DNA of 8,364 bases from positions 1-8,364 of the forward strand of contig SSTB01000328.1 in the NCBI GenBank assembly GCA_009469665.1, given 5' to 3'. A model generated the notes under the pieces. The model saw only the letters and a list, made by a program, of their open reading frames with translations. It made no database searches and was not told the DNA's origin. The first letter of the stretch is position 1. Every line of letters starts with the position of its first letter. Below are positions 5,906 to 8,364 of the stretch, in pieces. The DNA is from Azonexaceae bacterium (GTDB taxonomy: Bacteria > Pseudomonadota > Gammaproteobacteria > Burkholderiales > Rhodocyclaceae). The translations under genes were made by a program, and so were the position numbers.

Positions 5906-5931
5906 GGCACCGGTGCCGCCCTTTAAAATCA
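5906..5931 (+). repeat. 26-nt direct repeat, copy 2 (candidate parS)
   Basis: The head is the perfect 12-bp palindrome GGCACCGGTGCC, followed by GCCCTTTAAAATCA as in copy 1. Similarity continues weakly past the 3' end (TGG-G/A-T/C-TTAG in both). It ends 18 bp before the parB stop codon. A ParB operator or centromere is the leading interpretation; a pair of replication-origin sites is the alternative. Confidence 0.6.
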
Positions 5932-5949
5932 TGGACTTAGATGCTGCGG

Positions 5950-6999
5950 TCACTTCGTCAGCTTCTCAATCGCTGCCACCATGTCCGCCTTGAAAGCCTC
6001 GACGAGGCCCTCCGGGATATCGGCGGTCATGGTGACCAAGCGGTTTCCAGCCGCCTTCGGCGACTGCATGATCTTGAGCGCGCCAGCTTCCTTCTTGCTG
6101 CCGCCCACGGTGATCGGGAGCATGAACTCCCGCTTCGCGCGCCGCGCTGTTCCAGATGCTTGGTTCTGGGCCCGGCGAATCTCGCGCTCGATATGGTCAA
6201 TGAGCCTATCCTTGGACAGATTCTTTTCGACGGTCATCCGTGCGATGGCGGCTATGGCGTCCTCGCCAAGTTCTTCAAGGCCACTCTTCAATGGTTCGCA
6301 GAATGCGGCCGACAGCTTGGCTGCATTCTCACGTACGATGGCCGTCACCGAGTCTGGCAAATCCATCATCGCGAGGATCCTGCGGAGAGACCTGGGGTCA
6401 CGGCGGGCGGCACGCTGGACCTCGTCGATCGACTTCTTCTCGTCGAGAAGCTGCTTGGCCTTGACCGCAATGTCCCAGTCGGTCTCCTTGACCGAGGTAT
6501 TGTGCTCCAGTGATGCCGCCCAAAAAGCCAGGTGGTCGTCTGGATCAATGTCCTCATTGACCTGCGCCCGCAGCCCCTTCCAGCCAGCCAGGTTGGCGGC
6601 ATGATAGCGAGTCTGCCCCGAGAGAATGTAATAAACGCCTGTGTCTTCAGCCTTGCGCCCTGGGACTACGGTGATTGGCTCTCTCTGGATGCTCTCGTCC
6701 TCCAGCATCACGCGAACTTCATCAATTCTCTCCTGGGTGCGCACGGTGCGAGAGTTGAATGGATGAATGCGCAGCTTGGCAATCGGGATCATCATCCATC
6801 GGCCCGCCGCAACGTCGGTTTGTGCCATGGAAAAGGAAGGGGAGGGGAGGGAACCTGGCGCGGATGATGCGGGCGTCACCGCAGTGGCCTCGGCGTTAGC
6901 GGCACCGAAGTCCGGAAGCCCGGCCACATCCTCCCTGGTTTCTACGAGGGTGCCTACCCTGACCAGGCCGGAAACCTTTGGGACTGTCCGCTTAGTCAT
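5950..6999 (-). CDS. parB: ParB-family partition protein
   Basis: The protein has 349 aa. The ATG at 6999 is chosen over an in-frame start at 7041 because AAGGGG lies 6 nt upstream. ATGACTAA contains both this start and the parA stop, an 8-bp overlap implying coupled translation. The N-terminal 65 residues are a basic then Ala/Ser/Pro-rich flexible arm, probably including a ParA-contact segment. The ParB/sulfiredoxin-like nucleotide-binding domain runs about 69-170 with IPIAKL (71-76), SGQTRYHAA (127-135, the GERRxRA-type box) and LEHNTSVKETDWD (164-176, the ENLQR-type box). A helix-turn-helix follows (about 189-215, SIDEVQRAARRDPRSLRRIL). The C-terminal part (about 290-349) should dimerise. 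It would bind parS sites, most likely the repeats just downstream, and spread as a CTP-dependent clamp that stimulates ParA. Confidence 0.93.
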   Translation of the reverse strand: MTKRTVPKVSGLVRVGTLVETREDVAGLPDFGAANAEATAVTPASSAPGSLPSPSFSMAQTDVAAGRWMMIPIAKLRIHPFNSRTVRTQERIDEVRVMLEDESIQREPITVVPGRKAEDTGVYYILSGQTRYHAANLAGWKGLRAQVNEDIDPDDHLAFWAASLEHNTSVKETDWDIAVKAKQLLDEKKSIDEVQRAARRDPRSLRRILAMMDLPDSVTAIVRENAAKLSAAFCEPLKSGLEELGEDAIAAIARMTVEKNLSKDRLIDHIEREIRRAQNQASGTARRAKREFMLPITVGGSKKEAGALKIMQSPKAAGNRLVTMTADIPEGLVEAFKADMVAAIEKLTK

Positions 7000-8062
7000 G
7001 GCCAGCCCCTTGCGGACCAGCGCCGAGACCCGGGTGGGCAATACCGAAGGAACGCACCATACTCTTGGCTACATCGATCATGGCCCTCGCCCCAACGGAT
7101 GTGGGGTCGCTTTCGACGAGCGGGCACGAGCCCTTATTGGTAGGATCCATTTGCCGCGCAAACCCCGAAAATTGGGGAATGATCGTGTCGTTGAGGTTGG
7201 CCCCGTACTTGGTATAGAGCACCCCCATGTTGTCCTTCACGTGCTTCAAGCTGGGGTGCCATTTGTTGATGACGATTTCCATGGAGATGTCGGCATCGGT
7301 TACGGACTTGAGCTCGTGCAGGTTGGAATGAAGTGACTCCAGCGCTCGGATGCAGTCACCCACCGGCTCGACAATCGAAACAATCTTTCCGGCTGCCTTC
7401 CCCGCATACGTAAACGACAGACCAATGGGAGTCGTACCCGGCGCAGTATCGACGATGATCGCATCATATCGACTGCTCAGAAATTCACGATTCCTCTGGA
7501 AAAAGCGGTGCGCGCGCTCATGCGCATTGACCGCGGTGACCATCGATGCGTCCGCTTCTGCAAGCGTGATGTCAGACGGTAGGAGGTCGAAGAACCCCCC
7601 CTCGTAGATCGGAACGATTGCGGCAGGGAGATCAGTATCCGGCGCGGCATCCTTTTTCAGGAGGAAGTAGCCAATATGGTGCTCGACATCCGCGCCCTCT
7701 GTAGTGCCCAGCGCCAGATTGCTCGCGGAGGCCTGGGGATCGGCGTCGATCAGGAGTATCCGGAAACCCATCATCCCCATGGCCGCCGCAAGATTCACAG
7801 AACAGGACGTCTTGCCAACTCCGCCCTTCGTCATGCGTGAAACCAACACGGGCGGAACCCTGTCCCCTTTGGACGTACCCATGGCCGGATCAAGGCCCTG
7901 CGCCCGGTAGCGGGCCACCCGCAGATCGGTAGGTGTGTAACGCATGTGGTGCTGGCCCTTCGGCTTCTCGCGATCGATCAGCTCCTGAAGCTTTTTCGCC
8001 GACACTTCCAGGCCCGAAAGGTCCACCGCTACTGACGACTTAAATTCGATCTTGCGTGCCAT
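6992..8062 (-). CDS. parA: ParA-family partition ATPase
   Basis: The protein has 356 aa from the ATG at 8062 (AGGG 7 nt upstream); a TTG two codons earlier is less likely. The deviant Walker A KGGVGKT (79-85) has signature Lys79 and catalytic Lys84. Walker A' LLIDADPQ (103-110) follows, then Walker B AIIVDTAPG (201-209), with the conserved VEPVGD region after it. About 75 residues precede Walker A, including LRVARYRAQ. This is longer than the small type Ib ParAs and somewhat short for a full type Ia N-terminal regulatory domain, so direct autorepression by ParA is possible but not assured. ParA binds the nucleoid non-specifically with ATP and moves ParB-parS complexes to segregate the plasmid. 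It is the first gene after a good promoter with an inverted repeat over its -10. Confidence 0.95.
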   Translation of the reverse strand: MARKIEFKSSVAVDLSGLEVSAKKLQELIDREKPKGQHHMRYTPTDLRVARYRAQGLDPAMGTSKGDRVPPVLVSRMTKGGVGKTSCSVNLAAAMGMMGFRILLIDADPQASASNLALGTTEGADVEHHIGYFLLKKDAAPDTDLPAAIVPIYEGGFFDLLPSDITLAEADASMVTAVNAHERAHRFFQRNREFLSSRYDAIIVDTAPGTTPIGLSFTYAGKAAGKIVSIVEPVGDCIRALESLHSNLHELKSVTDADISMEIVINKWHPSLKHVKDNMGVLYTKYGANLNDTIIPQFSGFARQMDPTNKGSCPLVESDPTSVGARAMIDVAKSMVRSFGIAHPGLGAGPQGAGHD

Positions 8063-8077
8063 GTCCAAACCCTGTAT

Positions 8078-8105
8078 CGCGGAATGACCGAATCCTATTC
8101 CCGCG
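8078..8105. promoter_or_regulatory. Inverted repeat over the parA -10 (candidate operator)
   Basis: CGCGGAAT (8078-8085) and ATTCCCGCG (8097-8105) are inverted arms, identical except for one extra C, and they flank and overlap the -10 box at 8092-8097. Partition operons are usually autorepressed by ParA or ParB at such a site, so this is the best operator candidate. Confidence 0.5.
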
Positions 8106-8120
8106 CGCTCGTCTTTTCAA
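8092..8120 (-). promoter_or_regulatory. sigma70-type promoter of parAB
   Basis: On the minus strand TTGAAA (8120-8115) and TAGGAT (8097-8092) are separated by exactly 17 nt. Transcription should start near 8085, giving a leader of about 23 nt before the parA ATG. Confidence 0.75.
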
Positions 8121-8364
8121 GTTTTTTTCGTGATGGCCGTTTTAAAGTCATCGTCCGCACTTTGACTTTGATACTTTTGCGCCCCTGCACGATTTCAATG
8201 TTTGAATGGGTCCAGCGGGTCGTCAGTTTTCTACAGGTTGATAGTTTCCACTGTGCAATCCGCATCGCAAGCTGGAAACACCGCCATAAAATCGGGAGTA
8301 GGCGTAGAAATGGAGGGCGGCAGGGTTCTCAGCGAGCCGCCTCACGCAGCGCCCCACCTGAACC

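Larger units (their letters stand above)
8063..8364. other. Upstream region of parA, no confident gene
   Basis: This region holds the parA promoter (8092-8120), an inverted repeat over it, and an AT-richer stretch (about 8110-8200). The stretch contains TTTAAAGTCA (8141-8150), close to the tail of the 26-nt repeats near parB, and a short tandem ACTTTGACTTTGATACTTTT (from about 8159). Further out, GTTTCCA (8244-8250) and TGGAAAC (8273-8279) form a spaced inverted repeat. A plus-strand ATG at 8310 opens a frame to the window edge and a 46-codon minus-strand frame ends at 8223; neither can be judged from what is visible. Confidence 0.5.

Noticed and set aside
8223..8363. 46-codon minus-strand open frame upstream of parA
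   Set aside because: No start visible, overlaps spaced inverted repeats, and composition is not protein-like; could only be judged with sequence beyond the window.

Overview
The window looks like the backbone of a plasmid, or of a plasmid-like integrative element, from a proteobacterium. A beta- or gamma-proteobacterial host is my best guess, from the moderately GC-rich composition, canonical Shine-Dalgarno sequences and sigma70-type promoters; no gene here fixes the genus. All eight confident genes lie on the minus strand, so functionally the window reads from high to low coordinates. I see no rRNA, tRNA, CRISPR array, transposase or integrase.

Partition module (about 5950-8120): a sigma70-type promoter with an inverted repeat over its -10 drives parA (Walker ATPase) and parB (centromere-binding, CTP-switch family). 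The two overlap by 8 bp and are probably translationally coupled. A control region of about 410 bp (5539-5949) follows. It holds two nearly identical 26-nt direct repeats with palindromic heads (candidate centromere sites), an 11-bp tetraloop hairpin, and a strong plus-strand intrinsic terminator preceded by a plausible plus-strand promoter. Together these would make an RNA of about 80 nt antisense to the leader of the next gene.

Replication module (4117-5538): one 473-aa protein with a clear winged helix-turn-helix, in the position and style of a plasmid replication initiator. A 239-bp gap follows, with a perfect 12-bp hairpin and a short palindrome.

Accessory operon (309-3877): five tightly packed genes: two unknown proteins (109 and 221 aa, overlapping), a CobS/MoxR-like AAA+ ATPase (379 aa), an unknown 151-aa protein, and a 299-aa membrane-anchored protein ending in an OB-fold-like domain. 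Successive genes overlap or sit about 10 bp apart, each with a Shine-Dalgarno 6 nt from its start. The one interruption is an intrinsic terminator between the 221-aa gene and the ATPase, suggesting attenuated expression of the ATPase part. The operon ends at a UUCG-capped terminator (260-295). This cassette is the best candidate for an undescribed system: a CobS-like ATPase is present without its usual CobT-like partner inside the window, alongside genes I cannot assign.

The outermost 230-260 bp at the left and about 300 bp at the right contain no confident gene.
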